Source of the DNA: Chroogloeocystis siderophila 5.2 s.c.1
GTDB taxonomy: Bacteria > Cyanobacteriota > Cyanobacteriia > Cyanobacteriales > Chroococcidiopsidaceae
Reading direction: 5' to 3'
DNA: 64,000 nt
Assembly (NCBI RefSeq): GCF_001904655.1
Contig: NZ_MRCC01000019.1
Coordinates: forward strand, 1 to 64,000
The notes beneath the pieces are model-generated. The model made no database searches, had not been told where the DNA came from, and saw only the letters and a list, made by a program, of their open reading frames with translations. A program made the translations under genes and the position numbers. Shown piece by piece: positions 38,149-48,209 of the stretch (its first letter is position 1; each line of letters begins with the position of its first letter).

Positions 38149-39273
38149 ATGCAGAAGTTACTTATAGTATCAACTCCTCTACCTCCACATCCGTGCGGGC
38201 AGGGAAATTACACAGCGATGATCCGTCGGCACTGGCCGGATGAAAAAACAAAAGTTATCCATTTGGTTACAAGCGGAGCCATTGAATCAAGAAAGCATTT
38301 GGGTATAGATGATATTTATGATTTTCACAATAATTATGCTTCTTTTATGGCTCTGCTAGAGCGTTTTCCTGATGCAAATATTCTCTTACAGTATGCAGGC
38401 AGAGGATATCACAAATACGGCTGTCCTTATTGGTTGCCCTTAGCACTTAAGCAGTGGCGCAAAAAGCATCCTTCACAGTCGCTTTTAGTTATGTTCCACG
38501 AATTATGGGCTTCTTTACCTATATGGAAAAAGCATTTTTTAACTGAAACTTTAAATAGCAAAATCACCAAGGAGTTGATTAGCTTAGCAGATGCGGTTGG
38601 TTGCCTGACACTGCATCAAGCTGAGCGGCTTAGAGCGCTTGTTCCTAGTGCCAAAATTTCTTGGATTCCTGTTGGTACAAATATTATACCAACTGAATTT
38701 GTAGATGCTAGTTTTACTCAGCGATCGCCAAAAGAGTTTTTAATATTTGGGCTACAGTATACGCGGCTATTGACATTACAAGAATTATCAGATTCACTGA
38801 AAAAATTATATAGCAGAGGATTACTTGAGCAACTGCATTTAATTGGTCCATTAGAAACGCGATGGGACTCAGAAGAAAAACAGCTTTTAGCAGAAATACT
38901 TCCTACGCACGCCGTTAAATTTCACGGCGTCATTCCTCCAGAAAAAGTCTCTCAATTCCTGCATCGTGTTGGCTTTAGTATTATTGGTCAGCCGCCAGAA
39001 AATCTAACAAAATCAAGTACTTTCATGGCTTTTGCAAGTCATGCGTGCAATGTGATATCGCCCTATGCTGCTACCACTGCGGTAGAACCAGTTTGTTATT
39101 TAACCCACCCGCAAGAGTTGTTACAAAACAAATTTAGTGATGTTGAAAACGATTTAGCTGCGCGGGGACATAATTTATGGAACTGGTACAAAATTAACGC
39201 CGATTGGCAAACCAATACGAACAAAATAGCAAAAATGTTGCATAATGAGGATTTTTTAGCGATCGCTAGCTGA
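38149..39273 (+). CDS. Glycosyltransferase-like protein, tandem paralogue 1
   Basis: The 374-residue protein has a GT-B-like layout. The front reads STPLPPHPCGQGNYTAMI, with IQYAG-like LLQYAGRGYHKYGCPYWLPLAL and FHELWASLP in the middle, and VGTNIIP near the domain junction. At the place where GT4 enzymes have E-x7-E it has NLTKSSTFMAFASHACNVISPYA, lacking the usual acidic pair. It is clearly related to the next gene (39298-40434). I infer a divergent glycosyltransferase acting on the repeat unit. Confidence 0.7.
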   Translation: MQKLLIVSTPLPPHPCGQGNYTAMIRRHWPDEKTKVIHLVTSGAIESRKHLGIDDIYDFHNNYASFMALLERFPDANILLQYAGRGYHKYGCPYWLPLALKQWRKKHPSQSLLVMFHELWASLPIWKKHFLTETLNSKITKELISLADAVGCLTLHQAERLRALVPSAKISWIPVGTNIIPTEFVDASFTQRSPKEFLIFGLQYTRLLTLQELSDSLKKLYSRGLLEQLHLIGPLETRWDSEEKQLLAEILPTHAVKFHGVIPPEKVSQFLHRVGFSIIGQPPENLTKSSTFMAFASHACNVISPYAATTAVEPVCYLTHPQELLQNKFSDVENDLAARGHNLWNWYKINADWQTNTNKIAKMLHNEDFLAIAS

Positions 39274-39297
39274 TTTCAAGATGTTTATATACTCGTA

Positions 39298-40434
39298 GTG
39301 AATTTAATGACATCAGTTATTTCTCATAACTCTAGCCAGCATTCATCGCCAATTACAATTGTATTACCTCAGTTACCGCCTACAATTTGTGGTGTAGGTG
39401 ATTACACTTTTAATCTTGTTACAGCTTGGTCAAATATTTCAGAATTTAATTATTTAGTTGTTAGAGGTTTAGACGAATCAAAAGCTCAATATCCCCAACT
39501 CGCTGTCCATCAGCTTGAATGCAATAAAGAATTATTTGTATCTCAACTCAAAAAGCTAGCACCTCAACAGCTTCTAATTCAATATAGCGGTTATGGGTTT
39601 CATTCTTTAGGATGTCCAGTATGGTTATCAAAAGCATTAACTCAATGGCGAAAAGATAATGATGGAAAACTTGTCATTATCTTTCATGAACTTTGGCATA
39701 AATCTCCCTGGTGGAATAAACATTTTCTGCTACAAGAAGGATTACATCGTTGGAGTATCAAGCGCTTAGCAAGCATTGCTGACAGTATTTTTACGACGAC
39801 TTCAGACTATGTAGAATGGTTGAAAAGTTTTTCTCCTCAAGCCGCAGTTAAGTTGCTACCTGTTGGCTCCAACATTGTACCTAATCAGCAGCGATCGCAT
39901 TGCGCTACGCAACCTGGTGTTTTTGTGTTGTTCGGGATGCAAGGAAACCGTATTAATACGCTTCAGCAAGTGCAAAGCGAAATCAAAAAACTATACAATT
40001 CTGGGCGCTTGAAGAAACTATTATTAATTGGGGGAGGTAACAGCGAAGAGTTGGAAATAGTAGAGAAAGAACTCTTAGAAAAAACTCTTCCTCACAATAC
40101 TTACTCTTGTATAGGAATTGCTTCTAACCAAACAATTTCAACAATTTTATCACAAGCTGAATTTGGAATTTCTACTCAAAGCCCGCAGAGTTTTACAAAG
40201 TCTGGCACGTTCATGGCATATGCTGCACATGGTCTGAATATCCTTTCGCCATATGCCTCAAAACAAAGCCAAAAACCTTTCTGCTGGTTAACACATCCCA
40301 GCGAATTTGAGCAGCATTCAGATTTTTTAAATAACTCTTTAAAAGAGCGATCGCGTAACTTACAGCTTTGGTACAACGACACCTGCAATTGGTCTGTAAT
40401 TGCCCAAGAAATTAAAGATGCATTTACTTCATAA
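39298..40434 (+). CDS. Glycosyltransferase-like protein, tandem paralogue 2
   Basis: The 378-residue protein shares with its neighbour the blocks QYSGYGFHSLGCPVWLSKAL, FHELWHKSPWW, VGSNIVP, SFTKSGTFMAYAAHG and CWLTHP. The E-x7-E position again reads as KSGTFMA. The pair lies 24 bases apart, which suggests duplication followed by divergence to handle two different sugars or two steps. The last 17 bases overlap the next gene. Confidence 0.7.
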   Translation: MNLMTSVISHNSSQHSSPITIVLPQLPPTICGVGDYTFNLVTAWSNISEFNYLVVRGLDESKAQYPQLAVHQLECNKELFVSQLKKLAPQQLLIQYSGYGFHSLGCPVWLSKALTQWRKDNDGKLVIIFHELWHKSPWWNKHFLLQEGLHRWSIKRLASIADSIFTTTSDYVEWLKSFSPQAAVKLLPVGSNIVPNQQRSHCATQPGVFVLFGMQGNRINTLQQVQSEIKKLYNSGRLKKLLLIGGGNSEELEIVEKELLEKTLPHNTYSCIGIASNQTISTILSQAEFGISTQSPQSFTKSGTFMAYAAHGLNILSPYASKQSQKPFCWLTHPSEFEQHSDFLNNSLKERSRNLQLWYNDTCNWSVIAQEIKDAFTS

Positions 40435-41515
40435 AAATCAAGCGGAAACTGTAGATTCCCAGAATAGAAAAAAGATAAAAGTTTTGATAGTGAGTCCATG
40501 CCAAGGTATTTATGGAGGCATGGAAGCTTTTGTTCTTACTCTAGCTCAATCTCTTAGTCAAAATCTCGCTTTAGAAGTAAGACTTTGCTTTAAGCGCGTT
40601 AAAGGATTTGCACTACAGGATAATCTGCAAGTTATGTGCCAAAAAAGCCAAGTACCTTTCTCCTTTGTAGACAAGGGAAGTATAGCTTTAATTCAACAAA
40701 TAGCTTGGGCAGATATTGTACACGGACAGAATACATCTCCAGATGTCATTTTATTGGCGCGACTTTTGGGTAAACGTGTAGTATTAACAATTCATAACTA
40801 TTGGTGTAAACGAGGTTGGGGTATTTATTCTGCAATTTGGAAAGTTGTAGCCAATTTTGCCCATCTGCGGCTATATAACTCTAACTTTGTTTGGCAAACT
40901 TGGGAGCCACACGTCAAGTCACATAAAAGTAGTAGAGTCCCTACTGTTTCTCAGCTTCCCGAAGGGAGATTAGCAATTAACCAACGTAACGGATTTGTCT
41001 TTCTAGCGCGTTGGATTCAAAACAAAGGTATTGAAGTATTAGTCAAAGCATATGCTCAAGCCAACCTAGATCGACGGAAGTGGTCTTTAAAACTAATGGG
41101 AGATGGGCCACTACGCGCTGATATAGAAAATTACATAAAACAGCAGAAAATTGATGGAATAGAAATTTTAGGATTTGTCAATGATGAAAAAAAAGCAGAA
41201 GTCATTCGTTCTTCTCGCTGGATAGTTATACCACCCCATACAAAAGAAGATTTTGGATTGACAGCACTTGAAGCAAGAAATGTTGGTGTTCCTTGTATTA
41301 TCACTCGTGACGGTGGTTTACCAGAAGCCGCAGGACGCTATTCCTTAAGTTGTGAACCTAATAATGTTGAGCAGCTAGCGCACCTCCTTGAAGTCGCAGC
41401 AAATATGTCAGAGGAGGAATATAAAACATTAGCAAACGCTTCGTATCAAGAATTAAAAATGTATCTAAAACCAATTTCATTTTATGTAGAAAAATATGAA
41501 TCTCTTCTTGCCTAA
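40418..41515 (+). CDS. GT4 glycosyltransferase
   Basis: From the ATG at 40418 the protein has 365 residues; a TTG at 40400 is also open but offers no better ribosome binding site. It has VLIVSPCQGIYGGMEAFVLTLA at the front, FLARWIQNKGIEVLVKAYAQ at the start of the C-terminal Rossmann domain, and the E-x7-E motif in KEDFGLTALEARNVGVPCI. The start overlaps the end of the tandem paralogue by 17 bases, so translation is probably coupled. It is a cytoplasmic repeat-unit glycosyltransferase of unknown donor. Confidence 0.86.
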   Translation: MHLLHKNQAETVDSQNRKKIKVLIVSPCQGIYGGMEAFVLTLAQSLSQNLALEVRLCFKRVKGFALQDNLQVMCQKSQVPFSFVDKGSIALIQQIAWADIVHGQNTSPDVILLARLLGKRVVLTIHNYWCKRGWGIYSAIWKVVANFAHLRLYNSNFVWQTWEPHVKSHKSSRVPTVSQLPEGRLAINQRNGFVFLARWIQNKGIEVLVKAYAQANLDRRKWSLKLMGDGPLRADIENYIKQQKIDGIEILGFVNDEKKAEVIRSSRWIVIPPHTKEDFGLTALEARNVGVPCIITRDGGLPEAAGRYSLSCEPNNVEQLAHLLEVAANMSEEEYKTLANASYQELKMYLKPISFYVEKYESLLA

Positions 41516-42584
41516 GATGAATTGCTTCAATACTTATTCTCTATTTATCAAAACTATGAAGGAAATGAATACTTTCTCAACAAACAAACAGTCAGTTTTA
41601 ATTACCGGAGCAGCAGGATTTTTAGGAACGTATTTAGCTCAAGTATGTGTTGATGCTGGTTATCAAATATATGGAATAGATCATAAGTTACCGAAGAACC
41701 TTGAACTTTGGACTAATTTTGTTCAAAGCTCTACTTCTCAAGTCGATTTTAAGGCTTTTCTACACAATGTTGAACTAGCTGTATGTTTCCATTTAGCAGG
41801 TTCAGCCTTAGTTGCTTACTCGATTCAAGAACCTTTTCAAGACTTTAATAAACTTCTACCTGGAACTGCAAAGCTACTTGAATACATTGTACGTAATCAG
41901 CCGCAGTGTCATTTTATTTTGTTTTCAAGTGCAGCAGTCTACGGGAATCCCAAGGTTTTGCCAATTTCAGAAACTGAGTTACCGGCTCCCATTTCACCGT
42001 ATGGAGTTCATAAACAACTTGCTGAAAGCCTTCTCCAAAGCTATTCTGCGATTTATGGAATTACGTGTTCCATTTTAAGAATCTTCTCAGCTTACGGAGT
42101 TGGTCTTAGAAAACAGCTATTTTGGGATATTTTATCTAAGTACTACGAACAAGCACCACAGGAGCAGCAAAGTATTACTCTGTTTGGCACCGGTAACGAA
42201 TCTCGTGATTTTATTCATGGGTTTGATATTGCTAGAGCAGCAATTTTAGTCAATCAAAATCCCCAACCCAAACAAGTTCAAATTATCAATATTGCTAACG
42301 GACAAGAAGTTACTATCAAAGATGCGGCATTTAATTTGTTCAAATCGTTTCCTGAAGAAGTAAAAATTCATTTTAATAATCAAGTTCGTCCAGGAGATCC
42401 ATCTCGATGGGTCGCAGATATTTCTAAATTAACAGCAATGAATTACAAACCAACTATTAAATTAAGCAACGGATTAGGAGAATATGCACTTTGGTACAGA
42501 AATCAAAGATATCAAGAATTTGTGTCTGTTCCGCAAAAGCTTGTTCAGCATGCTGCACCTGTAGAACTTTCTTCTCGAAAATAA
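41496..42584 (+). CDS. NAD-dependent epimerase/dehydratase (extended SDR)
   Basis: The 362-residue frame starts at ATG 41496, overlapping the previous gene by 20 bases; later ATGs at 41556 and 41565 would start closer to the fold and are also possible. It has GAAGFLGTY (38-46) for NAD, SSAAVYG, and YGVHK with Tyr169 and Lys173. Members epimerise or dehydrate nucleotide sugars. In this block it probably supplies one precursor of the polymer. It is distinct from the SDR at 22241-23254. Confidence 0.85.
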   Translation: MNLFLPKMNCFNTYSLFIKTMKEMNTFSTNKQSVLITGAAGFLGTYLAQVCVDAGYQIYGIDHKLPKNLELWTNFVQSSTSQVDFKAFLHNVELAVCFHLAGSALVAYSIQEPFQDFNKLLPGTAKLLEYIVRNQPQCHFILFSSAAVYGNPKVLPISETELPAPISPYGVHKQLAESLLQSYSAIYGITCSILRIFSAYGVGLRKQLFWDILSKYYEQAPQEQQSITLFGTGNESRDFIHGFDIARAAILVNQNPQPKQVQIINIANGQEVTIKDAAFNLFKSFPEEVKIHFNNQVRPGDPSRWVADISKLTAMNYKPTIKLSNGLGEYALWYRNQRYQEFVSVPQKLVQHAAPVELSSRK

Positions 42585-42605
42585 ATTAAGGACACTACTA
42601 ACTTC

Positions 42606-43841
42606 ATGCTATTACTGTCTCACCCTACTGGAAATGCAAATGTTCGCGGTGCTATTTCCGCTTTAGAACAAGCAGAAAAGCTATCTTTGTATCAAACTAC
42701 AGTAGCAGTACATCAGTCAGACTGGTATTTTAAATTACTACCAACTGCTGTTAAGCAAGAACTTCTTAGGCGCACTTATCCGCTTCCGAGATGTAAGATT
42801 AATCAACATCCATTTCGGGAATTAGCTAGATTAGTATCGCTGAAAATAGGCTTGCAGTTCCTCATTACTCATGAAACAGGATGGGCATCGATTGACTCGG
42901 TTTATGGTAGTTTAGATAGAATTTTAGCAAAGCAACTTACAACTTACTATAAGAAATATCAAATTGCTGGTGTTTACTGTTATGAGGACGCAGCAATTTA
43001 TACTTTTAAAGCGGCTAAAAAGCTAGGGTTAACTTGTTTTTACGATCTACCAATTGGCTATTGGAAAATGGGACAGATCATTCAGCAAGAAGAAGCTGAA
43101 TTAAACCCAGAGTGGTCGTCTACCCTACAAGCTAACTTTGATAGTGCTGATAAATTAGCACGCAAAGATATAGAATTACAGATGTCAGATGTTGTCTTAG
43201 TTGCTAGTAGTTTTACTCGTCAGACATTACAGTTAGCGCCAGATTTCAAAGCACCTGTAGTTTGCATTCCTTATGGAGCGCCTTGTAGCTATACTGAAGT
43301 TGTAAATCGCCATAAACTTAATGAAAATAAATTAAAAGTTTTATTCGTTGGAAGTTTGAGTCAGCGTAAAGGTATTTCTTATCTTTTAGATGCAGTTGAA
43401 CAGTTAGGCGATCGCGCTGAGTTAACTTTAATTGGTAGATTCAATCAGTTGTGTTCTCCTTTAGAACAAGCCTTAGTAACGCATCGTTGGATTGCGTCAC
43501 TTCCGCATCAGCAAGTTTTACAAGAAATGAGTCATCATGATGTCTTTGTCTTTCCGTCACTCTTTGAAGGGTTTGGGTTAGTCATTCTCGAAGCAATGGC
43601 GCAGGGTTTACCTGTCATTACCACACCGCACACCGCTGGTCCCGATATCATTACTGATGGTGAAGATGGCTTTATTGTCCCAATTCGCTCAGCAGAAGCG
43701 ATCGCGCAAAAACTTAACCTTTTAGCATCCAACCGCAAACGACTTCTAGAAATGAGCCAAGCCGCTTTACAAAAAGCATCACAATATACTTGGAAACGCT
43801 ATGGAGAATGTTTAGTTAAAACTATTCAAAACTATGTATAA
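42606..43841 (+). CDS. GT4 glycosyltransferase
   Basis: The 411-residue GT-B protein carries VLFVGSLSQRKGISYLLDAV, the donor-domain start, and the strong GT4 signature FEGFGLVILEAMAQGLPVITT. A long N-terminal domain with HPTGNANVRGAISAL and FYDLPIGYWKMG would bind the acceptor. It lies 21 bases after the epimerase and 14 bases before the polymerase gene. Its role is addition of one sugar to the lipid-linked unit. Confidence 0.88.
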   Translation: MLLLSHPTGNANVRGAISALEQAEKLSLYQTTVAVHQSDWYFKLLPTAVKQELLRRTYPLPRCKINQHPFRELARLVSLKIGLQFLITHETGWASIDSVYGSLDRILAKQLTTYYKKYQIAGVYCYEDAAIYTFKAAKKLGLTCFYDLPIGYWKMGQIIQQEEAELNPEWSSTLQANFDSADKLARKDIELQMSDVVLVASSFTRQTLQLAPDFKAPVVCIPYGAPCSYTEVVNRHKLNENKLKVLFVGSLSQRKGISYLLDAVEQLGDRAELTLIGRFNQLCSPLEQALVTHRWIASLPHQQVLQEMSHHDVFVFPSLFEGFGLVILEAMAQGLPVITTPHTAGPDIITDGEDGFIVPIRSAEAIAQKLNLLASNRKRLLEMSQAALQKASQYTWKRYGECLVKTIQNYV

Positions 43842-43855
43842 ACTATCAACATACT

Positions 43856-45172
43856 ATGCTTTATAATTCTCCTGCTTTAGCTTCTAAAGTGAATACCAAT
43901 ATAAAATATATTAAATATTTCATCTGGCTATACTTAGTATTATTAATATTTGAAGGTGCTTTAAGAAAATGGATCGCACCACAACTATCTGCACCTTTAT
44001 TAGTTATTAGAGATCCTCTCATTATTGGAATTTTTCTTCTAGCTTATAAAAATAATTTATTTCCTAAAGACATATTCACTCGCTCAATTATTTTATTAGG
44101 GTTTGTTTCTTTTTTAGGAGGTTTATTTACTGTAATTACTGCGGACAGTAGCTTAACAGTCACTTTGTTTGGACTGCGGACTAACTTTTTACATTTACCC
44201 TTAATCTTCCTGATCCCCAAAGTCTTTAATATTGAAGATGTCAAAAAGATAGGTTGGTGGCTTCTTGTTTTGGCTATTCCTATGACTATTTTGATGGTTA
44301 TACAGTTCAATTCCCCATCCGATGCTTTTATTAATACGGTTGCAGGTGGAGAGGGTAAACAAATCGATTCTGCAATGGGAAAGATTCGCCCACCAGGGAC
44401 GTTTTCCTTTATTACAGGTGCTGTTCAGTATTTCGCTTTAGTGACTTCCTTTGTTTTGTATGGACTTATCCAGAGTAAAACATATCCTACCTGGCTATTA
44501 ACTGCTACAGGATTAAGTTTAGTTGTCGCTGTTGTGAGTTCAGGAAGTCGTAGCGCGATCGCTTCGATCGCAACAGTAATCATATCGCTATTCGTTGCTA
44601 TGTTAAGTAGACCGCAATTAGCTATTAAGTCTTATCGATTGCTTGTTGTTATTATCATCGTCAGCGTCGGCTTAAGATTTGTGCCTTCTTTTAACGAAGC
44701 AGTTGAGATTCTGGATACGAGAATTGACAGCGCCAACACAGCTGAAGCAAGAAGTGGAGGTCCTTTAGGAAGATTTTTGGCAAGCTTTTCAGAACCTTTT
44801 CAGAACTTAGACGCAGTTCCTTTTTTGGGTCATGGACTCGGTATGGGGACAAATGCCGGATCGGCTTTGATCATAGGAAAAGCTGAATTTTTACTTGCGG
44901 AAGGAGAATGGGCAAGAATCATTCTTGAAAGTGGTTTCTTGTTAGGCTTACTATTTATTGTGTGGAGAATTGCCCTAATGTGCTGGATGGGTAAGGTTTG
45001 CGTAGAATGCGCTGCTAAGGGAAATATTTTACCTTTACTACTTTTTGGTTCTTCTGCCTTATTGATACTAAATGGGCAATTTGGTCAGCCTACAACTTTG
45101 GGATTTACAGTTTTTGGCAGTGGTATTTGTTTGGCAGCTTGCCGTACTAACATACCAAAATATGCGAAATGA
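43856..45172 (+). CDS. O-antigen polymerase-like membrane protein (Wzy), second copy
   Basis: The 438-residue protein has about ten to eleven membrane spans. Between two late helices is a loop with NTAEARSGGPLGRFLASFSEPF, and upstream GKIRPPGTFSFITG. These are the periplasmic arginine-rich loops of Wzy-type polymerases. Together with the flippase at 34779-36059 and wzc it completes a Wzx/Wzy route on the plus strand, separate from the polymerase at 4317-5552. It overlaps the following GT4 by four bases. Confidence 0.78.
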   Translation: MLYNSPALASKVNTNIKYIKYFIWLYLVLLIFEGALRKWIAPQLSAPLLVIRDPLIIGIFLLAYKNNLFPKDIFTRSIILLGFVSFLGGLFTVITADSSLTVTLFGLRTNFLHLPLIFLIPKVFNIEDVKKIGWWLLVLAIPMTILMVIQFNSPSDAFINTVAGGEGKQIDSAMGKIRPPGTFSFITGAVQYFALVTSFVLYGLIQSKTYPTWLLTATGLSLVVAVVSSGSRSAIASIATVIISLFVAMLSRPQLAIKSYRLLVVIIIVSVGLRFVPSFNEAVEILDTRIDSANTAEARSGGPLGRFLASFSEPFQNLDAVPFLGHGLGMGTNAGSALIIGKAEFLLAEGEWARIILESGFLLGLLFIVWRIALMCWMGKVCVECAAKGNILPLLLFGSSALLILNGQFGQPTTLGFTVFGSGICLAACRTNIPKYAK

Positions 45173-46296
45173 AGATTTTACTACTTGGCAATTATTTACC
45201 AGATCGACAAGAAAGTATGCTGCGATTTGCGCAGATCCTGCAAACGGGTTTGACTCAGCGAGGTCATGAAGTTCGTTTAGTTCAACCACAACCTATTTTT
45301 GGTAAATTAAAACTATCAAGTTTCGGATTAGTAAAATGGCTTGGTTATATAGATAAATTTTTACTATTTCCTCAACAACTGTGTCAAGCGATCGCATGGG
45401 CGGATGTTGTCCATATCTGCGACCACTCTAATGCTATGTACGCCAAATATTTGGAGAACGTACCGCATCTAGTAACGTGTCACGATTTACTTGCCGTACG
45501 CGGCGCATTAGGTGACGATACCGATTGTCCAGCATCAATGACAGGAAAAGTTTTACAAAATTGGATTCTTAAAAGTTTGCAAAAAAGCCAAATGGTTGTT
45601 TGTGTTTCTTCATCGACAAAACACGATCTTGAAAAGCTGATCGAGAATTCCTTGTTTACTAAAAAAATTCGTTTAGTATTGAACGGACTAAATTATAGCT
45701 ACAAGCAAATTTATCGAGACGAAGTTGATTCTAGACTAGCAAATATAATTGAATTAGATTTATCCAAGCCTTTTATTCTTAATGTTGGTTCAAGCCTTAA
45801 GCGGAAAAATCGCGATGGAATTATGAGAATTTTCTCTAAAATTAAGGAACAATGGGATGGGCAATTAATTTTTGCTGGCGAAGCTTTGACCACTGAGCAA
45901 ATTCAACTTGCTGAGCAACTCAATATTAAAGAGCAAATTATCCAAATTATCAAACCTGATAACAATTTACTAGAGGCACTTTATAATCGGGCATTTGTAT
46001 TTCTATTTCCTTCAAAATGCGAAGGTTTTGGCTGGCCTGTGATTGAGGCGCAGGCTTGTGGTTGCCCTGTTATTTGTAGCGATCGCACTTCTCTTCCCGA
46101 AGTCGTGGGCGACTCAGCTTTAATGAGATCTATAGAAGATGAATCTGGATTTGCAGAAGATATTTTACGTTTAGTAGATCCCGTAGAACGTCATCTTTGG
46201 ATTCAAAAAGGTTTGAATAATATCAAACGTTTTACTTTAGATGAAATGATTGATCAATATAACCAACTTTACATTGAGTTAGTTAAATATAAATGA
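45169..46296 (+). CDS. GT4 glycosyltransferase
   Basis: The 375-residue protein has LLLGNYLPDRQESMLRFA at the start, FILNVGSSLKRKNRDGI at the donor domain and CEGFGWPVIEAQACGCPVIC as the E-x7-E site. It begins inside the end of the polymerase gene (ATGA overlap) and ends with a four-base overlap into the acyltransferase gene, so three genes are translationally coupled. The sugar is unknown. Confidence 0.88.
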   Translation: MKILLLGNYLPDRQESMLRFAQILQTGLTQRGHEVRLVQPQPIFGKLKLSSFGLVKWLGYIDKFLLFPQQLCQAIAWADVVHICDHSNAMYAKYLENVPHLVTCHDLLAVRGALGDDTDCPASMTGKVLQNWILKSLQKSQMVVCVSSSTKHDLEKLIENSLFTKKIRLVLNGLNYSYKQIYRDEVDSRLANIIELDLSKPFILNVGSSLKRKNRDGIMRIFSKIKEQWDGQLIFAGEALTTEQIQLAEQLNIKEQIIQIIKPDNNLLEALYNRAFVFLFPSKCEGFGWPVIEAQACGCPVICSDRTSLPEVVGDSALMRSIEDESGFAEDILRLVDPVERHLWIQKGLNNIKRFTLDEMIDQYNQLYIELVKYK

Positions 46297-46958
46297 AACA
46301 GCTTTTCATGTTGCTGAGCTTATTTCTACCATGGTTGATTCGGCGTTGGCTATTAGAAATAGCTTTCGGCTATCAAATTCATCCAACGAGTAGAATTGGC
46401 TTTGCTTGGGTTTTTCCTCAATACTTAATTATGGAAGCTCATTCGAGTATTGGACACTTTACCGTGTGCAAAAGTGTAGATTCTGTGCATCTCAAGCAAT
46501 CTGCTGCCATAGGTAAAGGTAATTGGATTACAGGCTTTCCGCTAAATTCTAAAATTCATTTTATACATGAAATAGACCGCAAGCCGCAACTGGTTCTAGG
46601 CGAACATTCCGCAATTACTAATCGCCATTTAATTGATTGTACAAATTCAGTTATTATTGGCAATTTTTCAACTTTTGCTGGCTTCCAATCACAGATTTTA
46701 TCTCATAGTATTGACCTTGAATCATGCCGACAATCATCTGCGCCTATTAGCATTGGTAATTATTGCTTTATTGGCACAAACTGCGTACTATTAGGAAATA
46801 GTTCGTTACCTGACTATTCCGTGCTTGGAGCCAAATCTTTACTCAACAAAAAATACACAGATTCTTATTACTTATACGCTGGAGTGCCAGCAAAACCTAT
46901 TAAGCAGTTATCCAAGCAACTATTATATTTTTCTCGTCCGGTTGGTTTTGTTAATTAG
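46293..46958 (+). CDS. Hexapeptide acyltransferase
   Basis: The 221-residue protein has the beta-helix pattern (for example IGHFTVCKSV, IGKGNWITGF, IGNYCFIGTNCVLLGNSSL) and ends with AGVPAKPIKQL. Repeats are interrupted by an insertion around residues 85-105 (HFIHEIDRKPQLVL). The N-terminal 30 residues are hydrophobic. It lies in a run of coupled genes and probably acetylates a sugar of the plus-strand polymer. The acceptor cannot be defined. Confidence 0.8.
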   Translation: MKQLFMLLSLFLPWLIRRWLLEIAFGYQIHPTSRIGFAWVFPQYLIMEAHSSIGHFTVCKSVDSVHLKQSAAIGKGNWITGFPLNSKIHFIHEIDRKPQLVLGEHSAITNRHLIDCTNSVIIGNFSTFAGFQSQILSHSIDLESCRQSSAPISIGNYCFIGTNCVLLGNSSLPDYSVLGAKSLLNKKYTDSYYLYAGVPAKPIKQLSKQLLYFSRPVGFVN

Positions 46959-46974
46959 TACTAAGAACTAGAAT

Positions 46975-48132
46975 ATGCGAATTCTTTGGACGATCGCATC
47001 GGTTGATCCTGCTAGTGGGGGACCGATTGAAGCAGTAAAGCAAATGAGTGAATTACTAAACAGCCGAGGCTGCATAAGTGAAGTCGCGTGTCTTGATTCG
47101 CCAAATGCACCGTGGTTGAAAACATTTCCGTTGAAAGTTCATGCATTAGGACCTGGAATCACAGGTTATGGGTACTCAGCCAATTTTGTACCTTGGTTAA
47201 AACACAACGCGCGTAATTATGACTGTGCGATCGCTAACGGAATTTGGCAATATTCTAGTTTTGGAACGTGGTTGGCTTTACGCAATACCAACACGCCTTA
47301 TTTTGTCTTTACTCACGGAATGCTCGATCCTTGGTTCAAACGCACTTATCCCCTCAAACATTTAAAAAAATGGCTTTATTGGCCCTGGGCAGACTATCAA
47401 GTATTGCGCGACGCACGCGCCGTTTTTTTTACTTGCGAAGAAGAACGCCTGTTAGCCCGTCAATCGTTTTGGTTATACAAATGCCATGAAGTTGTTGTCA
47501 ACTTTGGTACAGCAGCACCTCAAGGAAACCCAACGCTACAACGGCAACAATTTCTCCTTCAGTTTCCTCAACTATCGCATAAACGCCTATTCTTATTTCT
47601 CAGTAGAATTCATATCAAAAAAGGTTGCGATCTTCTCATTCAAGCATTTGCCAAAGTCGCAAGCCTTGATGATTCGCTACATCTTGTCATAGCAGGTCCC
47701 GATCAAACTGGTTGGCAAGCCGAACTACAACAGCAAGCAGAAAAATTAGGTATAAGTCAGAAAATTACTTGGACAGGAATGTTGTCAGGTAATGTAAAGT
47801 GGGGTGCATTTCACGCGGCGGAAGTTCTTGTACTACCTTCGCATCAAGAAAACTTTGGTATTGTCGTAGCTGAAGCTATGGCGTGTGGAACCCCAGTTTT
47901 AATTTCTAATAAAGTGAATATTTGGCGGGAAATTTTAGCAGCTAAAGCAGGGTTAGTGGCTAGCGACGATTTAAATGGCACTACACAAGTATTACACACA
48001 TGGTTAACGATGTCGCCTCAAGAACAACAGCGTATGCGACAAAATGCTAAATACTGTTTTACACAAACATTTGAGATTCACCAAGCAGCCGAAAGTTTAT
48101 TAAATGCCATTAATACAAACAGCATGAGGTAG
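46975..48132 (+). CDS. GT4 glycosyltransferase
   Basis: The 385-residue GT-B enzyme reads SGGPIEAVKQMSELL at the N-terminus, THGMLDPW in the first domain, FLFLSRIHIKKGCDLLIQAF at the donor domain, and ENFGIVVAEAMACGTPVLIS as the E-x7-E motif. It resembles the minus-strand GT4 at 1242-2426 in these blocks. This hints at a shared sugar or linkage in the two clusters. It is 16 bases after the acyltransferase. Confidence 0.88.
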   Translation: MRILWTIASVDPASGGPIEAVKQMSELLNSRGCISEVACLDSPNAPWLKTFPLKVHALGPGITGYGYSANFVPWLKHNARNYDCAIANGIWQYSSFGTWLALRNTNTPYFVFTHGMLDPWFKRTYPLKHLKKWLYWPWADYQVLRDARAVFFTCEEERLLARQSFWLYKCHEVVVNFGTAAPQGNPTLQRQQFLLQFPQLSHKRLFLFLSRIHIKKGCDLLIQAFAKVASLDDSLHLVIAGPDQTGWQAELQQQAEKLGISQKITWTGMLSGNVKWGAFHAAEVLVLPSHQENFGIVVAEAMACGTPVLISNKVNIWREILAAKAGLVASDDLNGTTQVLHTWLTMSPQEQQRMRQNAKYCFTQTFEIHQAAESLLNAINTNSMR

Positions 48133-48209
48133 ATTAATCTTTTAAATTAAACGTGCTAATTCAACGAAAAATTGAATAAGTCAATGAAGCTTTATCGAAC
48201 TTTAAGTTT

